From assembly GCA_003519585.1 (NCBI GenBank), contig DOWL01000201.1, forward strand, positions 13,448 through 19,215: a stretch of 5,768 nucleotides of DNA, in the 5' to 3' direction. This DNA comes from Nocardioides sp. (GTDB taxonomy: Bacteria > Actinomycetota > Actinomycetes > Propionibacteriales > Nocardioidaceae). Below, piece after piece: positions 1-5,768 of this stretch. The first letter of the stretch is position 1; every line of letters starts with the position of its first letter. A model generated the notes under the pieces. That model ran no database searches, had not been told where the DNA came from, and worked only from the letters and a program-made list of their open reading frames with translations. Made by a program: the position numbers and the translations under genes.

Positions 1-1620
1 GCCGACTTCGGCGGCGAGGTCGAGCGCGGCCTGTCGATGGTGGACGGCATCGTGCTGCTCGTCGACGCCAGCGAGGGCCCGCTCCCCCAGACGCGATTCG
101 TGCTGCGCAAGGCGCTCAACGCTGACATGCCCGTCGTCCTCGTGGTCAACAAGGTCGACCGCGGCGACGCGCGGATCAGCGAGGTCGTCGACGAGACATA
201 CGAGCTGTTCATGGACCTGCTCGACGAGAGCCACGGCCAGGACGCCCTCGACTTCCCGGTCGTCTACGCCAGCGGCAAGGCCGGCATCGCCAGCCTCGAG
301 CAACCCGCCGACGGCACCCTGCCCGACGGCACCGACCTCGAGCCGCTGTTCCGCACCATCCTCGAGACGATCCCCGCGCCGACGTACGTCGAGGGCGCGC
401 CGCTCCAGGCCCACGTCACCAACCTCGACGCGTCGCCGTTCCTCGGTCGGCTCGCCCTGCTGCGGATCCACGCCGGCACCCTCAAGAAGGGTCAGAACGT
501 CGCGTGGCTGCGTCGCGACGGCGAGGTCAAGAACGTCCGGATCACCGAGCTCCTCGTCACCGAGGGCCTCGAGCGCAAGCCCGGCGAACAGGCCGGTCCC
601 GGAGACATCGTCGCCGTCGCCGGCATCCCCGACATCACCATCGGCGAGACCCTTGCCGATCCCGAGCACCCGCACGCCCTGCCGCTGATCCACGTCGACG
701 AGCCGGCCATCTCCATGACCATCGGCACCAACACCTCGCCGCTGGTCGGCCAGGTCAAGGGCCACAAGGTGACCGCCCGGCTCGTCAAGGACCGGCTCGA
801 CTCGGAGCTGGTCGGCAACGTCAGCCTGCGCATCCTGCCCACCGACCGACCCGACGCCTGGGAGGTGCAGGGGCGCGGTGAACTCGCGCTGGCCATCCTG
901 GTCGAGCAGATGCGCCGCGAGGGCTACGAGCTCACGGTCGGCAAGCCGCAGGTGGTGACCAAGGAGGTGGACGGCAAGGTCCACGAGCCGATGGAGCGGC
1001 TGACCATCGATGCTCCCGAGGAGTACCTCGGCACCATCACCGAGCTGCTCGCCAGCCGCAAGGGCCGGATGGAGCAGATGACCAACCACGGCACCGGTTG
1101 GGTCCGGATGGAGTTCGTCGTCCCGGCCCGCGGCCTGATCGGCTTCCGCACCGAGTTCCTCACCGACACCCGCGGCACCGGTATCGCCCACCACATCTCC
1201 GAGGGCTACGAGCCGTGGTCCGGCGAGATCCGCTCGCGCAACTCCGGCTCCCTGGTCGCCGACCGCAAGGGCGCCGCGACGGCGTACGCCATGACCTCGC
1301 TGCAGGAGCGCGGCGTGCTGTTCGTCGAGCCCACCACCGAGGTCTACGAGGGCATGATCGTCGGCGAGAACTCCCGCGCGGACGACATGGACGTCAACAT
1401 CACCAAGGAGAAGCAGCAGACCAACATCCGCTCCTCCACGGCCGACAACTTCGAGAAGCTGGTCCCGCCGCGCAAGCTCTCGCTCGAGCAGTGCCTGGAG
1501 TTCTGCCGCGAGGACGAGTGCGTCGAGGTCACCCCGCAGACGGTCCGGATCCGCAAGGTCGTCCTCGACCAGAACGAGCGGGCCAAGATGGCCAGCCGCG
1601 CGCGCAAGGGCACCCGCTGA
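1..1620 (+). CDS. typA: Ribosome-associated translational GTPase TypA/BipA (5'-truncated)
   Basis: TypA/BipA is a cytoplasmic GTPase related to EF-G and LepA that binds the 70S ribosome and helps ribosome assembly and stress adaptation. The reading frame is open from base 1, giving 539 visible codons. The first residues, ADFGGEVERGLSMVDG, follow directly on the switch II DTPGH motif, so about 80 residues (P-loop, switch I, DTPGH) lie off the left edge. Visible are the G4 motif NKVD (residues 50-53), a G5-like ASGKAG (89-94), the beta-barrel domain II (about 132-220), the EF-G-like C domain with ERLTIDAPEEYLG and RGLIGFRTEF (about 329-394), and the TypA-specific C-terminal domain (NIRSS, VPPRKLSLEQCLEF, to about 525). 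It ends in a basic tail and TGA. The ATG at 37 is internal, not the start. Full TypA proteins are usually about 610-640 aa, which fits. No frameshift or lost core motif is seen. Family assignment is very secure. Confidence 0.97.
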   Translation, partial: ADFGGEVERGLSMVDGIVLLVDASEGPLPQTRFVLRKALNADMPVVLVVNKVDRGDARISEVVDETYELFMDLLDESHGQDALDFPVVYASGKAGIASLEQPADGTLPDGTDLEPLFRTILETIPAPTYVEGAPLQAHVTNLDASPFLGRLALLRIHAGTLKKGQNVAWLRRDGEVKNVRITELLVTEGLERKPGEQAGPGDIVAVAGIPDITIGETLADPEHPHALPLIHVDEPAISMTIGTNTSPLVGQVKGHKVTARLVKDRLDSELVGNVSLRILPTDRPDAWEVQGRGELALAILVEQMRREGYELTVGKPQVVTKEVDGKVHEPMERLTIDAPEEYLGTITELLASRKGRMEQMTNHGTGWVRMEFVVPARGLIGFRTEFLTDTRGTGIAHHISEGYEPWSGEIRSRNSGSLVADRKGAATAYAMTSLQERGVLFVEPTTEVYEGMIVGENSRADDMDVNITKEKQQTNIRSSTADNFEKLVPPRKLSLEQCLEFCREDECVEVTPQTVRIRKVVLDQNERAKMASRARKGTR

Positions 1621-1838
1621 CCCTCAGCACCTGACTCGGGATCAACATGGTCTGCAGCGAGCGTCGCGCGGACTCGGGGTCGAAACTCGCCGGGGTATCA
1701 AGCGCGGGCCATTACCTTTCGGGTGTGCCCCTCGACCTCCAGTTCGGCGTCCCACCCGAGGTGGCCGCCGCGCTGCTGTAGGTCGGCAATAGTCACATCG
1801 GGCTGTATCTGGGCCTGGGCACGCGAGTCCGCCGAGGT

Positions 1839-2993
1839 ATGACCGATGTGTTGCTGCCCGGGGACACGGCGCCGGCGGACGCCGACGCGAGCCCGTCGAT
1901 CGCGACCGCCACCCAGGCGACGCCCTATCTCGACTTCGACGTACCGCATGCGGTCGCGACCTATCGACGGCTGTCGGCCGCCCTCCCCGAGACCGCCCTC
2001 CACTACGCCGTCAAGGCCAACCCCGAGCCGCGGCTGCTCGAGGCGCTGGCCCGGGCGGGGTGCCGCTTCGACGTGGCCAGCCCAGCCGAGATCACCGCGG
2101 CCCTGCTCGCGGGCGCAGCACCGGGGGACCTCGTCTACTCCAACCCCGTCAAACGGCGCGACGACGTGCGGTTCGCGGCCCGACTCGGGGTCGACCTGTT
2201 CGCGGTCGACTCGCCCGCCGAGGTGGCCAAGGTCGCCGAGGCGGCTCCGGGCAGCCGGGTGCTGGCTCGGCTGGTGACCTCCGGCGACGGGTCCGACTGG
2301 CCGCTGAGCCGCAAGTTCGGCTGCTCGACCGGCGAGGTCGTCGACCTCCTCCGTCAGGCGGCCGCGCGCGGACTCCATGCGGACGGCGTCTCCTTCCACG
2401 TCGGGTCGCAGCAGCGGGACCCCGAGTCGTGGCGGGCGCCGATCGAGGCGGCCGCCTCGATCTTCAAGACGCTGCGCGCCGACGGCCTCGACCCGTGGCT
2501 GCTCGACCTCGGCGGCGGCTTCCCGGCCCGACTCGACGAGGGCTGCCCGGCGCCCGAGGCGTACGGCGCGGCCATCGAGCGGCACCTGAGCGCGGCGTTC
2601 GGCGACCAGCGGCCGACCACGATCGCCGAGCCCGGGCGCGGCATCGCCGCGGACGCCGGGGTCCTGGTCGCCACGGTCGTCGGCGTCGTGCACCGCGCGG
2701 GCATCCGGTGGGTCTTCCTCGATGCCGGCGTCTTCACAGGCCTGGTCGAGACCCTGGACGAGGCGATCCGCTACCCGTTGGGCACCGACCGGACCGGCCC
2801 GACCGGCCCGTGCGTGCTGGCCGGACCGACGTGCGATAGCACCGACGTGCTCTACGAGGACGTCCCGGTGGAGCTGCCGTTGGCGCTCATCGAGGGTGAC
2901 CGGGTCCGGTTCCACGGCGCCGGCGCCTACACCGCGACGTACTCCACGATCGGCTTCAACGGGTTCGCACCGCTGGCCACGGTGGTGCGCTGA
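1839..2993 (+). CDS. Fold-type III PLP-dependent decarboxylase, ornithine decarboxylase type
   Basis: This 384-aa protein has the alanine-racemase-fold barrel and C-terminal beta domain of the ornithine/diaminopimelate decarboxylase family. Visible motifs, in order: YAVKAN with the Schiff-base lysine K59; HVGSQ (187-191), whose histidine stacks on PLP; the phosphate-binding loop LGGGFP (224-229); EPGR (264-267); GPTCDSTD (329-336), with the catalytic cysteine C332 and substrate-binding aspartate D333 of eukaryotic-type ODC; and GAYT (362-365), whose tyrosine contacts PLP phosphate. The CDSTD box and the ETLDEAIRYP segment resemble Pseudomonas-type ODC rather than LysA. The expected reaction is ornithine to putrescine plus CO2; lysine or another basic amino acid cannot be excluded. 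The first 25 or so residues are not conserved-looking. GAGG (1834-1837) lies too close to ATG 1839 to act as its Shine-Dalgarno but is 10 nt before in-frame GTG 1848, so the start may be slightly later. The stop overlaps the next start by 1 nt. Confidence 0.9.
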   Translation: MTDVLLPGDTAPADADASPSIATATQATPYLDFDVPHAVATYRRLSAALPETALHYAVKANPEPRLLEALARAGCRFDVASPAEITAALLAGAAPGDLVYSNPVKRRDDVRFAARLGVDLFAVDSPAEVAKVAEAAPGSRVLARLVTSGDGSDWPLSRKFGCSTGEVVDLLRQAAARGLHADGVSFHVGSQQRDPESWRAPIEAAASIFKTLRADGLDPWLLDLGGGFPARLDEGCPAPEAYGAAIERHLSAAFGDQRPTTIAEPGRGIAADAGVLVATVVGVVHRAGIRWVFLDAGVFTGLVETLDEAIRYPLGTDRTGPTGPCVLAGPTCDSTDVLYEDVPVELPLALIEGDRVRFHGAGAYTATYSTIGFNGFAPLATVVR

Positions 2994-4222
2994 TGAGATC
3001 GGTCCGCCGGCTGCTCACGGCGTACGCCTGCGGCGCGCTCGCCACCGGCCTGCCCTGGCCGCTGTTGCTGGCCCTGGCGTGGGACCAGTACGCCGACAGC
3101 CCGCACGGCGCGCTGATCGTCGGGCTGGTCGGCGCCGCACGGATGGCGCCCTACGTGCTGTTGTCGTGGGCGGTGGGCTCGGTCGGCGACCACGTCCGAC
3201 GCGACCGGCTGGTCCGGGTCACGATGGCGGCACGGCTGGTGTTCCTGGCCTTGGCGGCGCTCGCGCTGGCCACCGACCGGATCGGATTGGCCGTGGCGGC
3301 GAGTGCGCTAGCGGTCACCGTGGCCACCCCGACCTACCCGGCCATCGGCGCCGCGCTGCCGCGGCTGGCCGGCCCCGACCGGGCCCGGGCCACCGAACTG
3401 CTGGTCACCATCGAGGTGTCGTCCTGGGTGGTCGGACCGGCTCTGGGTGGGCTGCTCCTGGTCGAACCACTGCGGTCCTGGACGCTCGTGGTCGCCGCCG
3501 CTCTGGCCGGGCTCGGCCTCCTCTTGTGCGCGGGGCTCCGGATCCCCGGTCCGGTGGAGCGCGCACCCGACGCGGTCGCCGGGATGCTGCGCCACGTGCG
3601 CCGCTGCCGGCCCGCGCTGGCCGCGCTCGCGCTCGCCGGCCTGCTCAACCTGGTGCTGACCACCGCGGGGGTGCTTCTGCTGCCGTTCAGCGCAGAGGTG
3701 TGGCACCGCGGCGGCGTGGCGTTCGGGCTGGCCACCGCCTGCCTCGGCTTCGGTGCACTCGGCGCGCCGCTGCTGGCCCGGCTCGTCACGCTCACCGCGT
3801 GGCGGGGCCTGGTCGTCATCGCTCTCGCGGTGGCCCTCGTCGCGCTCACCTCCCTCCCGTGGCCGGCGCTGGTCCTGCTGGCCGTGACCGGGGCGACCGG
3901 CGTGGTCGTCGAGAGCCTGGTCACCGGCACGCTGCAGGAGGCCGTCCCCGATCGCTACCGCGCGGGCGCCCTCGGGCTGGGCGACACGATCATGGTGAGC
4001 GCCTGCCTGGTCGGCAGCCTGGTCGCGCCCGCCCTGGCGCGGTACGCCGGAGCGCGGGTCGCGCTGCTGCTGGTCGCGCTGGCGGCCGCGCTGCCCGTGA
4101 TCATCGTGCGGTTGCATCCTGCGCGTCGCCGTACCACTGCCTACGATGCTCCGGGTGAGCCGACGGGAGCGCGACCCGATCCGCGAGGCGCATCGTCAGT
4201 GGGTGCGACACGGCTGGGGTGA
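2993..4222 (+). CDS. Major facilitator superfamily (MFS) transporter
   Basis: This 409-aa integral membrane protein is almost entirely hydrophobic segments separated by short basic loops, consistent with about 12 helices. The MFS signature motif A is present after the second helix: GSVGDHVRR at 62-70. A TPTYPAIGAALPRL stretch (112-125), then SSWVVGPALGG (143-153), recalls the drug/siderophore-export MFS group (MFS_3/EntS-like). The substrate cannot be read from sequence. Its ATG lies inside the decarboxylase stop (TGATG, 1-nt overlap) with a weak GGTGG 7 nt upstream, so translational coupling is likely; export or import of the amine product or a relative is inference from this pairing. The C-terminus after about residue 374 is a charged, non-membrane tail. 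Its last codons overlap the MarR gene in another frame, by 77 nt if MarR starts at 4146 or 68 nt if at 4155. An unrelated drug efflux role remains possible. Confidence 0.88.
   Translation: MRSVRRLLTAYACGALATGLPWPLLLALAWDQYADSPHGALIVGLVGAARMAPYVLLSWAVGSVGDHVRRDRLVRVTMAARLVFLALAALALATDRIGLAVAASALAVTVATPTYPAIGAALPRLAGPDRARATELLVTIEVSSWVVGPALGGLLLVEPLRSWTLVVAAALAGLGLLLCAGLRIPGPVERAPDAVAGMLRHVRRCRPALAALALAGLLNLVLTTAGVLLLPFSAEVWHRGGVAFGLATACLGFGALGAPLLARLVTLTAWRGLVVIALAVALVALTSLPWPALVLLAVTGATGVVVESLVTGTLQEAVPDRYRAGALGLGDTIMVSACLVGSLVAPALARYAGARVALLLVALAAALPVIIVRLHPARRRTTAYDAPGEPTGARPDPRGASSVGATRLG
4142..4147 (+). promoter_or_regulatory. Candidate -10 box (TACGAT) for leaderless marR transcript
   Basis: TACGAT fits the actinobacterial -10 pattern TANNNT. 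Seven bases separate it from the GTG at 4155, so a transcript starting 7-8 nt downstream would begin at that start codon. Leaderless mRNAs with this geometry are common in actinobacteria. Neither GTG 4155 nor ATG 4146 has a Shine-Dalgarno. No good -35 is seen at 16-18 nt spacing; TTGCAT at 4112-4117 is too far upstream (24 nt). The site lies inside the MFS coding sequence. It is a motif-based inference. Confidence 0.35.
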
Positions 4223-4658
4223 CGCGGCGGACGGGATGGTCATGGTGACCTCGCTGGTCCGCGCCCAGCAGTTGCTCCTCGAACGGATCGAAGCGGTGCT
4301 GCGACCGCTCGACCTGACCTTCGCCCGCTACGAGGTGCTGCGGCTGCTGTCGTTCTCCTCGGCCGGCGCGATGCCGATGACCCGCCTCGGTTCGCTGCTC
4401 CAGGTCCACCCCACCTCGGTGACCAGCGCCGTGGACCGACTCGAACGCCAGGGCTTCGTCGAACGGCAGCGTCAGGACGAGGACCGCCGTGTGGTGCTCG
4501 CCGCCATCACCGACCAGGGTCGTGCCGTGGTCGAGAAGGCCACCGACGGCCTCAACTCCGAGGTGTTCGAGAAGCCCGGCCTCTCCCCCGCTCAACTCGC
4601 GGACCTGACCGCTCTCCTGGGGGTCCTGCGCAAGGACGCCGGCGACACCGTCGACTGA
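4155..4658 (+). CDS. MarR-family winged-helix transcriptional regulator
   Basis: This is a small dimeric DNA-binding protein of the MarR family, 167 aa from GTG 4155 or 170 aa from the alternative ATG 4146; members are usually 140-180 aa and respond to small ligands. In 170-aa numbering, an N-terminal dimerisation helix (about 28-52) is followed by LTFARYEVL (57-65), the helix-turn-helix MTRLGSLLQVHPTSVTSAVDRLERQG (split about 78-103, recognition helix HPTSVTSAVDRL), and the wing with the family's D-x-R hairpin, DEDRR (111-115). A C-terminal dimerisation helix follows (145-163). I prefer GTG 4155 because a TACGAT -10-like box sits 7 nt upstream and no ribosome binding site precedes either codon; SRRERDP then follows the initiator. 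The start lies within the transporter gene in another frame. Likely targets are its own region, the transporter, or icmF 126 bp downstream; the 20-bp palindrome before icmF is a candidate operator. The ligand is unknown. Confidence 0.92.
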   Translation: MSRRERDPIREAHRQWVRHGWGDAADGMVMVTSLVRAQQLLLERIEAVLRPLDLTFARYEVLRLLSFSSAGAMPMTRLGSLLQVHPTSVTSAVDRLERQGFVERQRQDEDRRVVLAAITDQGRAVVEKATDGLNSEVFEKPGLSPAQLADLTALLGVLRKDAGDTVD

Positions 4659-4664
4659 GGGCGA

Positions 4665-4723
4665 TAGTCACGACCGTTTGGCATGCCCGAACACCGTTCG
4701 GACGTGCGGAACGGTCGTGACTA
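4665..4723 (+). terminator. Long hairpin after marR, possible terminator or repeat element
   Basis: TAGTCACGACCGTT (4665-4678) is the exact reverse complement of AACGGTCGTGACTA (4710-4723). Between them pairing continues: T4679-G4709 wobble, G4680/G4708 mismatch, 4681-4685 with 4703-4707 (one T-G wobble), C4686/A4702 mismatch, then CCGAAC (4687-4692) with GTTCGG (4696-4701), closing on a 3-nt loop ACC. The whole 59 nt therefore folds into one stem of 28 base positions per arm with only two mismatches. It begins 6 nt after the MarR stop. There is no U-tract, as is common for actinobacterial terminators, so termination is plausible but not proven. The near symmetry would also fit a dispersed intergenic repeat or a protein-binding dyad. 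Confidence 0.6.
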
Positions 4724-4750
4724 CCCCGGATGTGGGCGCCCGTGGCACAA

Positions 4751-4770
4751 TTACTAGGACGTCCAACTAA
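4751..4770. promoter_or_regulatory. 20-bp imperfect palindrome, candidate operator of icmF
   Basis: TTACTAGGACGTCCAACTAA is an inverted repeat centred between 4760 and 4761; 8 of 10 base pairs are symmetric, including the perfect core GGACGTCC and the TTA/TAA ends. It lies 14 bp before the icmF start codon and just upstream of its ribosome binding site, in the AT-richest part of the gap (CACAATTACTA, 4746-4756), where a promoter would be expected. Size and symmetry suit a dimeric MarR or TetR regulator, and a MarR gene is the direct upstream neighbour. Which protein binds it is inference. No clear -35/-10 pair could be assigned. Confidence 0.5.
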
Positions 4771-4771
4771 C

Positions 4772-4776
4772 GAAGG
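4772..4776 (+). promoter_or_regulatory. Ribosome binding site of icmF
   Basis: GAAGG lies 8 nt before ATG 4785, a good Shine-Dalgarno spacing. An in-frame TAG at 4755-4757 and the lack of any other ATG/GTG between it and 4785 fix this as the start of the mutase gene. Confidence 0.7.
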
Positions 4777-4784
4777 TCCACGGA

Positions 4785-5768
4785 ATGCCTGAGCTCCACG
4801 TCCCGAGCCACCCGGTCCGCCTGGTCACCGCCTCCAGCCTGTTCGACGGCCACGACGCCTCGATCAACATCATGCGGCGGATCTTCATGAGCCAGGGGGC
4901 CGAGGTCATCCACCTCGGGCACAACCGTTCGGTCCAGGAGGTCGTGGACGCCGCGGTCGAGGAGGACGTCCAGGGTGTCGCGGTCTCGTCCTACCAGGGC
5001 GGCCACATCGAGTACTTCGAATACCTCGTCGAATCGCTCCGGGCGCGCGGGGCCGACCACGTGCGCGTCGTCGGGGGCGGCGGTGGGGTCATCGTGCACG
5101 ACGAGATCGAGCGGCTGCGCCGCAGCGGGGTCACGATCTTCTCCCCCGAGGACGGCCAGCGGCTCGGCCTGCCGGGGATGATCAACAGCGTCGTCGCCGA
5201 CCTCGACTTCGACCTCTGGGACCGCCGCGCGGTGACCGCCGACGACGTGCTCAGCGGCGACCGGGTGGCGATCGCGCGGGCGATCACCGGCGTCGAGGAA
5301 GGCCGGCTGCCAGCCGAGACTCTGGAAGCGCTGACCGCCGCCGCAGCCCGTCACCAGGCGCCGGTCCTCGGCATCACCGGCACCGGCGGCTCGGGCAAGT
5401 CCAGCCTCACCGACGAGCTCGTACGCCGGCTGCGCGTCGACCAGCAGGACAAGCTGCGGGTCGCCGTGGTCGCGGTCGACCCGACCCGGCGCAAGGGCGG
5501 CGGCGCGCTGCTGGGCGACCGGATCCGGATGAACTCCCTCGAGGGCGACCGGGTCTACTTCCGCAGCCTCGCGACCCGTGGTGCCCACGAGCTGCCCGAC
5601 TACCTCTCCGAGGTGATCACGGTCCTCAAGGCGGCCGGCTTCGATCTGGTCGTCGTCGAGACCCCCGGCATCGGCCAGGGCGACGCGGCCGTCGTCCCCT
5701 ACGTCGACGCCAGCATGTACGTCATGACGCCGGAGTTCGGCGCGGCGAGCCAGCTCGAGAAGATCGAC
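4785..5768 (+). CDS. icmF: Fused isobutyryl-CoA mutase IcmF, N-terminal part (3'-truncated)
   Basis: IcmF is a cytoplasmic adenosylcobalamin enzyme that interconverts isobutyryl-CoA and n-butyryl-CoA and carries its own G-protein chaperone. The frame is open from ATG 4785 to the edge, 328 codons of a family usually near 1,080 aa. Residues about 10-140 are the B12-binding domain: LFDGHDASIN (19-28), with H23 as the expected cobalt ligand, SSYQGGHIEYF (68-78) and the GGGGG turn (97-101). From about 194 comes the MeaB-like GTPase: P-loop GTGGSGKS (199-206), VDPTRRKGGGALLGDRIRM (231-249) and ETPGIGQGD (292-300), then MTPEFGAASQLEKID at the edge. The order B12 domain then GTPase is diagnostic of IcmF and excludes ordinary methylmalonyl-CoA mutase (B12 domain C-terminal) and stand-alone MeaB. 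The linker and CoA-binding barrel lie off the right edge, so substrate preference (isobutyryl- versus pivalyl- or isovaleryl-CoA) cannot be judged. All visible motifs look intact. Confidence 0.96.
   Translation, partial: MPELHVPSHPVRLVTASSLFDGHDASINIMRRIFMSQGAEVIHLGHNRSVQEVVDAAVEEDVQGVAVSSYQGGHIEYFEYLVESLRARGADHVRVVGGGGGVIVHDEIERLRRSGVTIFSPEDGQRLGLPGMINSVVADLDFDLWDRRAVTADDVLSGDRVAIARAITGVEEGRLPAETLEALTAAAARHQAPVLGITGTGGSGKSSLTDELVRRLRVDQQDKLRVAVVAVDPTRRKGGGALLGDRIRMNSLEGDRVYFRSLATRGAHELPDYLSEVITVLKAAGFDLVVVETPGIGQGDAAVVPYVDASMYVMTPEFGAASQLEKID

Noticed and set aside
1657..1667. GCGA-GCG-TCGC mini-hairpin downstream of typA as terminator
   Set aside because: A 4-bp stem is too short, and no U-tract follows.
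1633..1682. Direct repeat GACTCGGG-N-TC-like (1633-1640 and 1671-1678) after typA
   Set aside because: Eight shared bases 38 bp apart with no further structure; chance is a sufficient explanation.
1719..1759. Inverted repeat TCGGGTG (1719-1725) / CACCCGA (1753-1759) in the typA-decarboxylase gap
   Set aside because: Only 7 bp with a 27-nt loop and no U-tract; too weak to call a terminator or operator.
1789..1796. ATAGTCAC shared with the outer arm of the hairpin at 4664-4671
   Set aside because: Only eight bases match and the flanks diverge, with no second arm near 1789; not enough to claim a shared element.
1781..1838. Promoter for the decarboxylase (GTATCT at 1805-1810 as -10)
   Set aside because: The match is poor and no -35 is found at suitable spacing, so no promoter was annotated.
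1698..2915. 405-codon open frame on the - strand opposite the decarboxylase
   Set aside because: Its translation is low-complexity Arg/Gly/Asp/Val-rich sequence with no recognisable motif, while the + strand has complete catalytic motifs. High-GC codon bias produces such antisense frames.
3308..4117. 269-codon - strand frame opposite the MFS gene
   Set aside because: The product is Gln/Arg/Gly-rich with no domain; it mirrors the codon pattern of the membrane protein on the + strand.
4767..5588. 273-codon - strand frame opposite icmF
   Set aside because: It would run through the icmF ribosome binding site and coding region, has no family motifs and is rich in Asp/Val/Ala repeats typical of antisense shadows.

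Overview
The window is high-GC DNA with C/G-dominated third codon positions, densely packed genes all on the + strand, and typical actinobacterial gene content. A fused isobutyryl-CoA mutase (IcmF), an actinobacterial-style TypA and a MarR gene with an apparently leaderless start point to a high-GC actinobacterium. A member of the Nocardioides group is my guess from general resemblance, not from a search.

Layout, left to right. (1) Positions 1-1620 hold the 3' five-sixths of typA (bipA), a ribosome-associated translational GTPase; its start lies outside the window. (2) Positions 1621-1838 are a 218-bp gap with weak promoter-like motifs and a possible tiny leader ORF, but no convincing terminator. 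(3) Positions 1839-2993 encode a fold-type III PLP decarboxylase of the ornithine decarboxylase type. (4) Positions 2993-4222 encode a major facilitator superfamily transporter, coupled to the decarboxylase by a TGATG stop/start. (5) A MarR-family regulator ends at 4658; its start (4155 or 4146) lies inside the transporter gene. (6) Positions 4659-4784 are a 126-bp gap holding a 59-nt near-complete hairpin and, closer to the next gene, a 20-bp imperfect palindrome that looks like an operator. (7) Position 4785 to the right edge is the N-terminal third of icmF: the whole B12-binding domain and most of the MeaB-like GTPase domain. It has no stop codon within the window.

How the genes may work together (inference). 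The decarboxylase and transporter look like one transcription unit that makes a diamine or related amine and moves it, or a related compound, across the membrane. The MarR gene overlaps the transporter and also precedes icmF, so it could control either side. The hairpin probably ends the upstream transcript, and the palindrome probably controls icmF. IcmF interconverts isobutyryl-CoA and n-butyryl-CoA, linking valine breakdown and fatty-acid metabolism.

I see no CRISPR array, insertion sequence, tRNA, rRNA or defence system, and no strong case for a new biological system. The parts most worth a second look are the two symmetric DNA elements between the MarR gene and icmF.
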